Of a stretch of DNA of 64,000 bases, positions 17,395 to 26,808 are shown piece after piece. Position 1 is the stretch's first letter, and the number at the start of each line of letters is the position of its first letter. Source of the stretch: an uncultured Muribaculum sp. (lineage in GTDB: Bacteria; Bacteroidota; Bacteroidia; Bacteroidales; Muribaculaceae). The position numbers were made by a program, and so were the translations under genes. Where the stretch lies: assembly GCF_910583865.1 (NCBI RefSeq), contig NZ_CAJTYX010000002.1:62001-126000 (forward strand). Reading direction: 5' to 3'. The notes beneath the pieces are model-generated. The model did no database searches, was not told the DNA's origin, and worked only from the letters and a program-made list of their open reading frames with translations.

Positions 17395-18732
17395 ATGGTT
17401 ACATTGATGTTGATAGTCTTTGTGATAGGCTATCTGCTCATAGCATTTGAGCATATTATTCATGTCAACAAAGGCACGTTTGCGTTGCTGATGTGTGGTG
17501 TGCTTTGGGCGATTTACGCCCTTTCGAGCCATGACCCGGCAACCTCACATGATTTGGTGGTGGCTCTTGGTGATACATGTGAGATAGTTGTGTTCCTGAT
17601 AGGAGCGATGACCATAGTTGAACTGATAGACCGTTACGGTGGTTTCAATATCATAGTTCACCGTATACATGCAGATAATAAAAGGGGATTGATGTGGGTG
17701 CTTGCATTTGTGGCGTTCTTCATGTCGAGCATTCTTGACAATATGACGACTACTATCATCATGGTCATGATGCTGCGACGTATGCTTAAAGAGCAGAAGG
17801 AGCGTTGGCTTTTCGCATGTGTCATAGTAATAGCCGCCAACAGCGGAGGTGCATGGTCACCTATCGGAGATATAACCACCATCATGCTATGGATGAAGAA
17901 TTATGTCAGCTCCGTTGACTTGATTGTCAATCTTCTGGTGCCATGTGTCGTGTCGGTGGTTATTCCTGTATTTCTTGCATCGCGTCAGATACAGCCCGCT
18001 CCCGTGGAGGCTCTCAACACTCAGGATCAGCGTGTAGGATACGAGATTTCGAAAGAGCATCACAATCTTTCCATACTTATTCTCGTGATCGGGGTCGGCG
18101 GCCTGTTGTTTGTGCCGTTTTTCAAGGCTGTCACAGGACTTCCTCCATATATGGGGATACTGATATCGTTGAGCATTATATGGCTTGTGACAGAACTTGT
18201 GGTGCGTCATTATAAGCTTGACGGCAAGATGGAGGGACGCATCTCCGGCGCGTTGAAGTCTATAGACATGCCTACCATACTTTTTTTCCTCGGCATCCTC
18301 ATGGCGGTGGCCGCATTGCAGGAAGCACACATACTTACCGCTTTGGCCACATGGCTCAACGAGGCGATACATCAGCCCTACATAATCAACGGCATCATCG
18401 GTGTGCTGTCATCCATAATAGACAATGTGCCTCTCGTGGCCGCATGTATGAACATGTATCCAGTGGCTTCGGAGGCCATGATACAGGCATCGGCGGATCC
18501 GGCCTATATGGCCGCTTTTGTCGAGGACGGTCTGTTCTGGCATCTGCTTACATTCTGTGCGGGTGTTGGCGGTTCGATGTTGATAATCGGGTCGGCTGCG
18601 GGAGTGGTCGCTATGGGTATAGAGAAGATTCCGTTCATGTGGTACATGAAACGTATTACCTGGATGGCTTTCCTCGGGTATCTTGCAGGTATGGTGATTA
18701 TCTGGCTTGAGACGTTTCTGATTCATATCTGA
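17395..18732 (+). CDS. nhaD: Sodium/proton antiporter of the NhaD type
   Basis: 445-residue inner-membrane protein with about 11-12 hydrophobic segments. It belongs to the ion transporter superfamily: DNMTTTIIMVMML, NSGGAWSPIGDITTIMLW (residues ~146-163) and SSIIDNVPLVAA (~340-351) carry the paired half-helix signatures of NhaD. The role is export of sodium in exchange for protons. Expressed alone: own promoter upstream and a strong terminator 30 nt downstream. Another member of the superfamily is possible but less likely. Confidence 0.9.
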   Translation: MVTLMLIVFVIGYLLIAFEHIIHVNKGTFALLMCGVLWAIYALSSHDPATSHDLVVALGDTCEIVVFLIGAMTIVELIDRYGGFNIIVHRIHADNKRGLMWVLAFVAFFMSSILDNMTTTIIMVMMLRRMLKEQKERWLFACVIVIAANSGGAWSPIGDITTIMLWMKNYVSSVDLIVNLLVPCVVSVVIPVFLASRQIQPAPVEALNTQDQRVGYEISKEHHNLSILILVIGVGGLLFVPFFKAVTGLPPYMGILISLSIIWLVTELVVRHYKLDGKMEGRISGALKSIDMPTILFFLGILMAVAALQEAHILTALATWLNEAIHQPYIINGIIGVLSSIIDNVPLVAACMNMYPVASEAMIQASADPAYMAAFVEDGLFWHLLTFCAGVGGSMLIIGSAAGVVAMGIEKIPFMWYMKRITWMAFLGYLAGMVIIWLETFLIHI

Positions 18733-18761
18733 GTGTTGTATCAATAGCAAACCGAATATGT

Positions 18762-18795
18762 GCGTCGTGCCGATTTCCGGTACGGCGCTTTTTTT
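18762..18795 (+). terminator. Rho-independent terminator after nhaD
   Basis: GCGTCGTGCCG (18762-18772) pairs with CGGTACGGCGC (18778-18788) with two G-U pairs and a 5-nt loop, followed by seven T. Confidence 0.85.
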
Positions 18796-18870
18796 ACGGG
18801 TCGTCCGAAATCTATGCGAAAAACAATAGGTAGGCATGAGGTGTTTATTATGCAATAAGACACATGAATT

Positions 18871-19305
18871 ATGTTACGCAAGATTTTTCTTACCTCAGCA
18901 TTGATTGGGCTGTGTGTCTCAGGGGCATCAGCACAATTCTATTCGATTGATGCCGGTACCTATGGGTTCAATTTCCATATTTCAAACGTCCGGCCTGCTC
19001 CGATATCTTTGATGTTGGCACCACCTCCGGCTCCTATAGGTCTCGGCATAGCGGCGCCGTCACCGAGGCATTATGAAAAGGCAATCAAGAAAGCACGTAA
19101 AGCCTACTATAAGGAACTGCGTCACAATGCCCGTCACGGCGCTTATTTTTACGGGCCGTCAATGATGTATGTCGGTTATGACGACGATTATTACGATGAC
19201 TATGACGACTACATGGAGGATGTCTACAAGGCGCGTAAAAAAGCATACAAGCACTACAAGAAAAAGATGAAGAAGCATTTCAAGCATCATCATCATCATG
19301 ACTGA
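18871..19305 (+). CDS. Small secreted protein with Lys/His-rich tail
   Basis: 144 residues with a signal peptide (IFLTSALIGLCVSGASA, cut before QFYSID). Residues about 40-60 are Pro-rich, then a basic stretch (KKARKAYYKELRHNARHG) and a very acidic Asp/Tyr segment at ~108-120. The C-terminus alternates Lys, His and Tyr and ends in six residues of which five are His. The family is not recognised. The charge pattern could bind metal, nucleic acid or cell-wall polymers. It is monocistronic, with a strong terminator immediately downstream. Confidence 0.75.
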   Translation: MLRKIFLTSALIGLCVSGASAQFYSIDAGTYGFNFHISNVRPAPISLMLAPPPAPIGLGIAAPSPRHYEKAIKKARKAYYKELRHNARHGAYFYGPSMMYVGYDDDYYDDYDDYMEDVYKARKKAYKHYKKKMKKHFKHHHHHD

Positions 19306-19318
19306 ATATGACAAAATC

Positions 19319-19378
19319 ATACCCCGCTATTAAGCCGCTTGGATGCGGAGGAATGTGGCGGGGTATGTTGTTTTTTAA
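19319..19378 (+). terminator. Terminator after the small secreted protein gene
   Basis: ATACCCCGC (19319-19327) pairs with GCGGGGTAT (19358-19366). An inner CCGC/GCGG hairpin fills the loop, and GTTGTTTTTT follows. It runs on into AAACGACCTCTTAG, which resembles one arm of the palindrome at 59632-59661. Confidence 0.8.
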
Positions 19379-19421
19379 ACGACCTCTTAGTCTACCGTCT
19401 GATTACAGCCATGTCATCACT

Positions 19422-19898
19422 TCATTCGAAGTGGGTAAAGCTTAACGGGAGCAGTGAATGGACGGATTCGAGTACATGGCATTGGTCGCTACCGGCGAGT
19501 ATCACTCGTACATCGTGGCCTGCAAGCGTTTCGAATTCCAACAAAGCTTGTCGGCATGCCCCACATGGCGATATGGGATCTTTAAGCTCCTTTCCGGTTG
19601 TGTCGCGCGCAGCGATGGCAATCGTCATGAACTTGGCATCGGGATATGTGGAATGGGCATAGTAAGCGGCGGTGCGCTCGGCGCACAGGCTCGACGGCGT
19701 GGCGGCATTCTCTTGATTGGAGCCTGTGACAATCTCGCCGTTGTCGAGCAATATGGCCGCTCCGACATGGAACTTGCTGTAGGGAGCATATGAACGGTAA
19801 GTAGCTTCTCTGGCTCTTTTTACGAGGATGAAATCTGTTTCGGTTAGTTCATCGTCATGCATTGTCGTGACGGGAACCATTATATCTATTTGCTTCAT
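19422..19898 (-). CDS. cdd: Cytidine deaminase
   Basis: Zinc enzyme of pyrimidine salvage that deaminates cytidine and deoxycytidine to the uridines. The catalytic CAE is at residues 72-74 (SLCAERTAAYY) and the other two zinc cysteines are C112 and C115 in PCGACRQ. 158 residues, typical of the homotetrameric class. Monocistronic, with a predicted promoter about 33 nt upstream. Confidence 0.96.
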   Translation of the reverse strand: MKQIDIMVPVTTMHDDELTETDFILVKRAREATYRSYAPYSKFHVGAAILLDNGEIVTGSNQENAATPSSLCAERTAAYYAHSTYPDAKFMTIAIAARDTTGKELKDPISPCGACRQALLEFETLAGHDVRVILAGSDQCHVLESVHSLLPLSFTHFE

Positions 19899-19930
19899 AC
19901 GGCTTTATTTTGAGGTTGCAGATGCATTTG

Positions 19931-19938
19931 CAAATATA
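19931..19938 (-). promoter_or_regulatory. Predicted -7 box for cdd
   Basis: The minus strand reads TATATTTG, a match to TAnnTTTG, 33 nt upstream of the cdd ATG. No clear -33 box. Confidence 0.5.
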
Positions 19939-20018
19939 TAACAAATTAGCATGACATGATGCTCACATGCGTCCTTTTTTGTAGCGTCCTTTCCATGCTT
20001 ATGTGTTGACATGTGCCT

Positions 20019-20137
20019 AAATCAAATAAAATTTGCTTTTGCCCTCGACTTATTCGTACCTTTGACTACGTCTTAGATACTCACGCTCGGCAAAATCAAA
20101 TAAATTTGCTTTTGCTCTCGACTTATTCGTACCTTTG
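20019..20137 (+). promoter_or_regulatory. Tandemly duplicated promoter module in front of menD
   Basis: Two near-identical 46-nt blocks (20019-20064 and 20092-20137) each contain TTTG, a 21-nt spacer with CTCGACTTATTCG, and the -7 box TACCTTTG. The boxes are 20057-20064 and 20130-20137, 73 nt apart. The sequence between them (GACTACGTCTTAGATACTCA...) has a counterpart in front of pgk. The second box ends only 5 nt before the menD ATG, so it would give an essentially leaderless mRNA, while the first would give a leader of about 75 nt. Confidence 0.75.
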
Positions 20138-20142
20138 CTCTC

Positions 20143-21861
20143 ATGAAAGAAGATGTTGTCGTAAATACTGACAAGGAATCGTGCCGTATACTTGTGTCGC
20201 TTCTTGAGAAGCATGGTGTAGTGGAGGCGGTGGTGTCGCCCGGTTCGCGTAATGCGCCGGTGATGTTGGCTCTGAACGCTTCCGGAGTTATCCGCACCAC
20301 TGTGGTAATCGACGAACGCAGTGCGGCTTTTATAGCTATGGGAAAGGCATCTGTGACAGATTGTCCGGTGGCGTTGGTGTGTACGTCGGGAACCGCATTG
20401 CTCAACTATGCGCCGGCTGTGGCCGAGGCTTATTATAGGAAAATACCTCTGATAGTGGTATCGGCCGACAGACCGATGGAGTGGATCGACCAGGATGACA
20501 GCCAGACGTTGCGCCAATATGAGGCGCTTGCCAATTATGTGAAGGGAAGCTACAATATTCCTGCCGACTGCTCGTCGCCGACCATTCAGTGGTATGTCAA
20601 CCGCATGGTCAACGACGCGATGATTTCGGCAATGTCGGGACGGAGGGCTCCCGTACATATCAACATACAGCTCGATGCCCCGCTCGGCGGTACGGTCTCG
20701 CAGGGAAACGACCGTTGGGTCTCCCGTACCATCGCGACGATATCTCCGGATGCCGTTTTGTCGAAAGCTGATGCGAGGGAACTTGCCGATGTGGTGGCAA
20801 GAACATCACGCGTGCTGGTTATCGCGGGATTCCATGCACCGGACTCCCGTCTGCGCGAGGCTCTGCGTCGACTCTCTGCATCGGGCAATGTGGCGGTCAT
20901 GACCGAGACGATTTCCAATGTACTGTCTCCCGGCTTTATCAATGACATAGATTCGGTGCTCAGTACTATCAATTGTGAGGAGCTTGACTGTCTTTGCCCG
21001 GAGGTGGTGATTACGCTCGGGGGTGCGATAGTGTCACGTTTCATCAAGCAATATCTGCGCAGAGTGAGTCCGCGTGAACATTGGCATGTCGGGCTTTCCG
21101 GCATTACGATAGATTGCTTCCAGTCGCTGACCCGGCGAATAGAAATGGATGCGACTCCATTTTTCGAGGATTTGGTGAAGGAACTCATGGAAGCAGGTAC
21201 AAGCGGCTGCCGGTCGGCATATCATGATGAATGGATGGCAAAAGCGCAGGAGGCACAGGATATTCACAACCGTTACCTTGCCTCGGCACCCTGGAGTGAC
21301 CTCCGTGCCGTGCATACACTTATGAATGCTATTCCCGAAGGTGTCGCCTTGCAGCTGTCCAACGGAACGTCGGTGCGCTATGCGCAATTGTTCCCCGCAT
21401 TGCAATGCTCCCGTTCCGACAGCAATCGTGGAGTGAGCGGCATCGACGGTTCGACATCAACAGCAGTAGGAGCGGCTTCGGCTTTTCCGGAGCGCATGAC
21501 ACTTCTGCTTACCGGCGACATGAGTGCGCAATATGACATAGGTGCGTTGGCGGCTCCGTGCATCCCGTCCACGTTCCGCATGGCAGTCCTGTGCAATGGC
21601 GGGGGTGGAATATTCCGTTTCATAGATGCGACACGTTCGATGCCTATCCTTGACAGGTTTCTTGTGGCGGAGCGTCCGTTCCCTCTGCGAGAGCTTGCCG
21701 CAGCTTATGGATTCGAGTATATGGAGGCATCTTCCGAGGATGAACTGACGGGAGTGTTGCCCGCATTCTTCTCTCACTCATCCCGTCCGGTCATTATGGC
21801 CATACACACCCCCGGTGATGTCAGCGCCACGGTCTTGCGCGGCTATCTCGGACTACAATGA
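20143..21861 (+). CDS. menD: SHCHC synthase (2-succinyl-5-enolpyruvyl-6-hydroxy-3-cyclohexene-1-carboxylate synthase)
   Basis: Thiamine-diphosphate enzyme that joins 2-oxoglutarate-derived succinic semialdehyde to isochorismate in menaquinone synthesis. The N-terminal part has VVSPGSRNAPV (about residues 30-40) and the catalytic-type Glu in VVIDERSAAF. The C-terminal part has LLTGDMSAQYDIGAL, the TPP-binding GDxS stretch, and VLCNGGGGIFRF. 572 residues, normal length. No other start codon is available until Met41, so 20143 must be the start despite the promoter lying only 5 nt away. The other men genes are not in the window. Confidence 0.94.
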   Translation: MKEDVVVNTDKESCRILVSLLEKHGVVEAVVSPGSRNAPVMLALNASGVIRTTVVIDERSAAFIAMGKASVTDCPVALVCTSGTALLNYAPAVAEAYYRKIPLIVVSADRPMEWIDQDDSQTLRQYEALANYVKGSYNIPADCSSPTIQWYVNRMVNDAMISAMSGRRAPVHINIQLDAPLGGTVSQGNDRWVSRTIATISPDAVLSKADARELADVVARTSRVLVIAGFHAPDSRLREALRRLSASGNVAVMTETISNVLSPGFINDIDSVLSTINCEELDCLCPEVVITLGGAIVSRFIKQYLRRVSPREHWHVGLSGITIDCFQSLTRRIEMDATPFFEDLVKELMEAGTSGCRSAYHDEWMAKAQEAQDIHNRYLASAPWSDLRAVHTLMNAIPEGVALQLSNGTSVRYAQLFPALQCSRSDSNRGVSGIDGSTSTAVGAASAFPERMTLLLTGDMSAQYDIGALAAPCIPSTFRMAVLCNGGGGIFRFIDATRSMPILDRFLVAERPFPLRELAAAYGFEYMEASSEDELTGVLPAFFSHSSRPVIMAIHTPGDVSATVLRGYLGLQ

Positions 21862-21899
21862 TGTAAGTGGTGCATACGGAGATTCGTTATGCGACTTTG

Positions 21900-23369
21900 T
21901 CAGTAACTGAGGTGTTCACGTCGAGAAGCATCGATGCGCAGGAGGATGAAGAGGAGGAATGTGAAACCCCACAGCGAGGAGCCTCCATAACTGAAAAAGG
22001 GGAGCGGGATACCGATTACAGGACACAGACCTATTACCATGCCGACATTGATGGTCAGATGGAATATGAGGTATGAGGCCACGCAATAGGCATAAACTCG
22101 TCCGAACGTGGTGGGCTGTCGCTCTGCGATGGATATGATGCGTAGTATCAACGTGAGGAACAGGATAAGTACTATTGCGGAGCCGATAAAACCCTCTTCC
22201 TCGCCGATGGTGCAGAATATGAAGTCGGTATGCTGTTCGGGCACATATTTGAGTTTGGTCTGGGTGCCGTTGAGGAAACCTTTGCCGAACACTCCCCCTG
22301 AACCTATGGCTATTTTCGACTGGTTGACATTGTAGCCGGCTCCACGCAGATCCTCCTCAATGCCGAGCGACACTTTTATGCGTTGCTGCTGATGGGGCTG
22401 GAGCACGTCATTGAATACCTTGTTGACTGAAAAGAGGAATCCGATAGCGAGCACCGCTGCCCCGGCGGTCACGAGAATTTTGCGCGGTGGAACCCTGAGA
22501 GCCTGTAACAGTATGTAGATGATAGCGACACCCATGGCGGACAGGAAATATACGAGGCCTGGTATCTCTATGCCACAAAGCGCGAGCAGCCATACTATGA
22601 GTCCCGTGCCGACAAACCATGCCAGGACGTTGCGTGCCACTATCTGCAATTTGCAGTAGGCGGCAAGCATTGCCACGAATCCCCCCTCGATCATGATGAA
22701 CACCGCGGCCTCGCCCGACGGTATGCCGAGCACCATGCTCTCGGTGTATTTCACTGTGGTCACGAAGAAAACCACCGTAGCAAGTGCGGCTGTAAGGACG
22801 AGTCCGCTCATACCTTCGCGGTAGAGCACAAAAAAGAGGGCCAGATAGGCCAGTGCCGAACCTGTCTCTTTCTGTGCGAGAATAAGACAGATCGGAAGGA
22901 ATATTATTAGTAATGCTTTTAGATAATTGGATGCGCGGGCGTTTAAACTGAAATTATAGGAAGAGAACAGTTTTGCAAGAGCGAGCGCTGTGGCGAATTT
23001 ACCGAATTCCGCCGGCTGGAGGCTCATTGGTCCGAGCACGAGCCACGACCTTGACCCTTTGATGTCGGGTGCTATGAAGATAGTGACAATCAGAAGCAGT
23101 ATCACTACGGCATATATCGGGTAGGCATATGCCTCATATATCCTGAAATCGATGAGCAATATCATGGCGCCGGCCACGAAAGCCAGGCCTATCCAGCGCA
23201 ACTGTTTGCCGGAGAATTCATCAAAAGAGAATATGGATGCGTTGTCGAAATCGTAGCTGGCGGCGTAGATGCTTACCACGCCACAGAGCACCAGTAGGGT
23301 ATAGAGCACCACTGTGGGCCAGTCGATTCCCAGCAGGAGCGATGTCGTGTTAGTGTTTCTTGACTCCAC
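21900..23369 (-). CDS. rodA: Rod-shape SEDS peptidoglycan polymerase RodA
   Basis: Polytopic SEDS glycosyltransferase that polymerises lipid II in the elongasome with PBP2. 489 residues, about ten membrane segments. Family signatures include GSRSWLVLGPMSLQPAEFGKFA-like loop (starting near residue 110), the EQHTDFIFCTIGEEEGFIG catalytic-loop region, and the PFFSYGGSSL segment near the C-terminus. It is somewhat longer than E. coli RodA, with an extra central hydrophobic portion, as in other Bacteroidetes. Its start overlaps the end of mrdA by 20 nt. Confidence 0.93.
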   Translation of the reverse strand: MESRNTNTTSLLLGIDWPTVVLYTLLVLCGVVSIYAASYDFDNASIFSFDEFSGKQLRWIGLAFVAGAMILLIDFRIYEAYAYPIYAVVILLLIVTIFIAPDIKGSRSWLVLGPMSLQPAEFGKFATALALAKLFSSYNFSLNARASNYLKALLIIFLPICLILAQKETGSALAYLALFFVLYREGMSGLVLTAALATVVFFVTTVKYTESMVLGIPSGEAAVFIMIEGGFVAMLAAYCKLQIVARNVLAWFVGTGLIVWLLALCGIEIPGLVYFLSAMGVAIIYILLQALRVPPRKILVTAGAAVLAIGFLFSVNKVFNDVLQPHQQQRIKVSLGIEEDLRGAGYNVNQSKIAIGSGGVFGKGFLNGTQTKLKYVPEQHTDFIFCTIGEEEGFIGSAIVLILFLTLILRIISIAERQPTTFGRVYAYCVASYLIFHLTINVGMVIGLCPVIGIPLPFFSYGGSSLWGFTFLLFILLRIDASRREHLSY

Positions 23370-25215
23370 TGCTTATGATAGTGTTAGATTCAAACATACG
23401 TTGTTCGAGATACTGTCGCTCGGGTGCTATGGAATCGTTGAGATACTTTTCCATCATCAGCGATCCAATTGGCACTCCGTAAGTTGCACCGAAGCCGGCA
23501 TTCTCCACGTAGACACAGATGGCTATCTTGGGATCGTCGTAAGGGGCGAAGCCTATGAAGGCGGAATGGTCTTTGCCGTGAGGGTTTTGTGCGGTACCGG
23601 TTTTGCCTGCCACGGCAACATCCTTGAGATTGGCCAGACGGCATGTGCCACCGAGAACGGCCATGCGCATTCCCTCGGCCACATCCATGAAATGCTGCTT
23701 GTCGATAGTAGGTATGCGCTTGTCCGTGAGTCCTTCGGGCAAAACTGTGTCCTGTATTTCTTTCACGATATGAGGAGTGATGAACCAACCTCTGTTGGCG
23801 ATGGTGGCACACAGGTTGGCTATCTGCAGGGGAGTGGCGAGAATCTCTCCCTGACCTATCGCGATGGAGATGATTGTATTGGCGCTCCAGCGGCCTTCGC
23901 CGTAGATTTTATTGTAGAATTGGGCATTGGGGATGAATCCACGGCCTTCACCGGGAAGGTCGACACCGAGTTTGTAGCCATATCCGAGCGACACGAGATG
24001 CTTCTTCCAAACCTCGAAGGCCTCGGCGGTAGATCCATATTTTGAGCGGTGGCTGTCAAGCATGCTTTTAAGACCCCAGCAGAAGAATGCATTGCACGAT
24101 GTCTGGAGCGCAGGCTTGAGGGTGATGGGCGATGCATGTCCGTGACATCCCACTTTCAGACCGCCGCTGATGAATCCGTGATAGCAGGGGTAGGGAGTGC
24201 TGAGGGTGATAATGTCCTCCTGGCGCAGTATTAGACCCTGCGACGGCTTGAAGGTCGATCCGGGAGGGTAAGCTCCCTTGAGGGCGCGGTCGAACAACGG
24301 CTTGTAGAAGTCGGCCACGAGCTCGTTATAATGCTTACCTCGCTCGCGTCCTACGAGCAACCGCGGATCGTAAGTGGGGCTGCTCACCATCGCGAGTATT
24401 TCTCCGGTGGAAGGCTCGATGGCCACAATGGCCCCTATCTTGTTTGTCATCAGTTTCTCGCCATAAGCCTGAAGGTCGATGTCTATGGATAGTTTCAAGT
24501 CGCGTCCAGACACCGGCGCTATGTCGTGGATACCATTTTCATATTTGCCCTTTATACGTCCATATGCGTCTCGGATCAAGATTTCCACACCTTTTTGTCC
24601 ACGCAGGTATTCTTCGTAGCTCTTTTCCACCCCAAGGTCGCCGCAGTAATCGCCGGGAGCATAATATTCGTCATTGTCAATCTCCTTCTGCGACACTTCG
24701 CGTATGTTACCGAGTATATTTCCCCCGGCAGGTCTGTCATACTGACGCAGTATGCGCTGTTGTATGAAAAAACCTGGAAACCGATAGAGCTTTTCCTGAA
24801 GCCTGCCGTAGTCCTGGGCCGATATGTGGGTGATGAAGCGCTGCGGGGTATATGCGGAATATCCGGGATTCATGCGGCGGTCCTTCATGTCGGCGAGCCG
24901 ACGGTCGAACTGCTGGCGGGTTATGCCGAGAGTGCGGCAGAAGTCAATGGTGTCGAAAGCCTGTACGTTTTTCGGAATCATCATCACGTCGTAGGCCGGC
25001 TGGTTATACACCACAAGCTTGTCGTTGCGGTCACGTATCATCCCACGGGATGGATATAGTGTCTTGCGCATGAAAGCGTTGCTGTCGGCAACCTCTTTAT
25101 AGCGCGAGTCCATCACTTGTAGTCCGAACAGGCGTATTATATATATGCACACAATCACGAGGATGAATCCCCCGATCACGTATTTCCTTTTTTCGAGTCG
25201 ATAATCTTTTCTCAT
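23350..25215 (-). CDS. mrdA: Penicillin-binding protein 2 (elongasome transpeptidase)
   Basis: Class B PBP that cross-links peptidoglycan during side-wall growth. One N-terminal membrane anchor (residues ~13-30), a pedestal domain, and a transpeptidase domain with S320-TFK, S373-CN and K538-TG. 621 residues. Partner of RodA, encoded immediately downstream with overlapping ends. mreD lies 13 nt upstream. Confidence 0.95.
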   Translation of the reverse strand: MRKDYRLEKRKYVIGGFILVIVCIYIIRLFGLQVMDSRYKEVADSNAFMRKTLYPSRGMIRDRNDKLVVYNQPAYDVMMIPKNVQAFDTIDFCRTLGITRQQFDRRLADMKDRRMNPGYSAYTPQRFITHISAQDYGRLQEKLYRFPGFFIQQRILRQYDRPAGGNILGNIREVSQKEIDNDEYYAPGDYCGDLGVEKSYEEYLRGQKGVEILIRDAYGRIKGKYENGIHDIAPVSGRDLKLSIDIDLQAYGEKLMTNKIGAIVAIEPSTGEILAMVSSPTYDPRLLVGRERGKHYNELVADFYKPLFDRALKGAYPPGSTFKPSQGLILRQEDIITLSTPYPCYHGFISGGLKVGCHGHASPITLKPALQTSCNAFFCWGLKSMLDSHRSKYGSTAEAFEVWKKHLVSLGYGYKLGVDLPGEGRGFIPNAQFYNKIYGEGRWSANTIISIAIGQGEILATPLQIANLCATIANRGWFITPHIVKEIQDTVLPEGLTDKRIPTIDKQHFMDVAEGMRMAVLGGTCRLANLKDVAVAGKTGTAQNPHGKDHSAFIGFAPYDDPKIAICVYVENAGFGATYGVPIGSLMMEKYLNDSIAPERQYLEQRMFESNTIISSGVKKH

Positions 25216-25228
25216 ATTTGGTGGAGAG

Positions 25229-25738
25229 TCAGCTTCTGCGCGACATCACGCTGTCGAGTCCGAGAAGCAGCAGGAAGGTGAGGAAGGTACTGCATATTAT
25301 GCGTAACATCAGACGCAGTGGATCAAACAGAGAGAACGCCTCAATGAGAAATATTGCCGTGCAATAGAAAAGCACCATCGTGAACAGATAGCGTCCATAT
25401 ATTTCCGGCCCGAGAGAACGGATGGACGGTTCCGGCATGGTCAGTTCATCCTCGCGCGGGAAGTATAGGTGAAGTATCGGACGTCTGGCCATGGCAAGAA
25501 GGGTGCAAGCGAGTGAGTTCATTCCCTGTGTGTCGGAGAATATGTCTACCCCCAGTCCGAGCGTAAATGCTATGGTTAGCACCCAATTGACAGCCAATGT
25601 CATCGGCAGGCGTATGATAACGTATATGAACACAAACGGGACGGCGACACCGAAGAGGCACACATTATTGAAAACGATTGCCTGGGCGAGTGCGAGCACT
25701 ATATACAGGAGCGTGAACTGTAGCGCTGTCTTTGTCAT
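25229..25738 (-). CDS. mreD: Rod shape-determining protein MreD
   Basis: 169-residue inner-membrane protein with about five hydrophobic segments (LLYIVLALAQAIVFN, AVPFVFIYVIIRLPM, LTIAFTLGLGVDIFSDTQGMNSLA). The GLGVDIFSDTQGMNSLA stretch is typical of Bacteroidetes MreD. Assignment relies on this and on the position between mreC and mrdA. Confidence 0.9.
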   Translation of the reverse strand: MTKTALQFTLLYIVLALAQAIVFNNVCLFGVAVPFVFIYVIIRLPMTLAVNWVLTIAFTLGLGVDIFSDTQGMNSLACTLLAMARRPILHLYFPREDELTMPEPSIRSLGPEIYGRYLFTMVLFYCTAIFLIEAFSLFDPLRLMLRIICSTFLTFLLLLGLDSVMSRRS

Positions 25739-25790
25739 TGCGTCGTTATGTCGTTATGCGGTTGATGAAGTCGGATTGCTGAGATTGTCG

Positions 25791-26651
25791 TCACGGGTTA
25801 TAGCGGTTGTCGTTTTCTTCACCGGCTGAAATAGCATCAAGTTCCGGACGCATATCGTTGGCTATTACCCTGACCGTGGAGAGAGTCGAGAAGTCGGTGA
25901 GCAGCTTTATACGCAAAGCGTAGAAATTATCGTCATGCTCTTTCTCATGACTGATAATCGTGCCTACCGGTATCCCTTCAGGGAACACCGCAGAATAGCC
26001 TGACGTTACGATAGTGTCGCCTTTGCGGAAGCGCTCATGCCTCGGCATTTCCTCAAGCACTGCTTCCGACGGGTTACGGCCATCCCACACGAGCGAACCG
26101 AAATAGTCTCGTCCTTTCACTTTGCAGCTGAGTCGCATCTTGGGATTGAGCAGCGATATCACACGTGCCGAATGATCTCCGACCACGTTTACTATCCCGA
26201 CCACGCCGTTCTGGTCGATTACTCCCATCTCGGGACGTATCGAATCGAGTCGTCCCTTCTCTATGGTGATATAATTGTGGGAACGCGACACACTGTTGCT
26301 TATCACATGTGCGATTATGAAGTCGAACGGCTGCATTATCGAGTCTCGGGCTATCGAATCGGCATACACACGCTCATTTACTGCGCGCAATTGTCGGCGC
26401 AGGTTTATCACCTCGAGTTCGAGATCGGCTGTGCGCCGTTGGAGATCCTCGTTTATATCGTGGAGATGGAAGTAGGATGTGACATTAGCGGCGATACCGT
26501 AGATTGCCGATGTGACGCGTCCCGCCGAAGTCATCCATACGTAATGCTGATAGGGATTGGAGTCGAACAGCATCATGCAGGACACCACCACGTAGAGAAG
26601 AAATAGAAACCATCTGCTGTTTTTTAGCAAAAAGTCCCAAAGTGTACCCAT
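25791..26651 (-). CDS. mreC: Rod shape-determining protein MreC
   Basis: 286-residue bitopic protein: one N-terminal membrane helix (RWFLFLLYVVVSCMMLF), a coiled coil at about 65-95 (LQRRTADLELEVINLRRQLRA), then the beta-domain with GVIDQNGVVGIVNVVGDHSARVISLL and DTIVTSGYSAVFPEGIPVG. It links MreB and the periplasmic synthases. Same operon as mreB (158 nt upstream) and mreD (52 nt downstream). Confidence 0.93.
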   Translation of the reverse strand: MGTLWDFLLKNSRWFLFLLYVVVSCMMLFDSNPYQHYVWMTSAGRVTSAIYGIAANVTSYFHLHDINEDLQRRTADLELEVINLRRQLRAVNERVYADSIARDSIMQPFDFIIAHVISNSVSRSHNYITIEKGRLDSIRPEMGVIDQNGVVGIVNVVGDHSARVISLLNPKMRLSCKVKGRDYFGSLVWDGRNPSEAVLEEMPRHERFRKGDTIVTSGYSAVFPEGIPVGTIISHEKEHDDNFYALRIKLLTDFSTLSTVRVIANDMRPELDAISAGEENDNRYNP

Positions 26652-26808
26652 TGGAGCGTGTCAGAAATGTTTAGCGGAAAGTGTTGGTAATAAACGCCTT
26701 TTCAGGAACATGAGCCGGTCTGGATTCATATTGCCGGTCATGATCCTGAAAAGTTGTGATATTATCGGCCGGACCTGAACTATGGGTCTGCCGGATTGCT
26801 GTCGCGCA

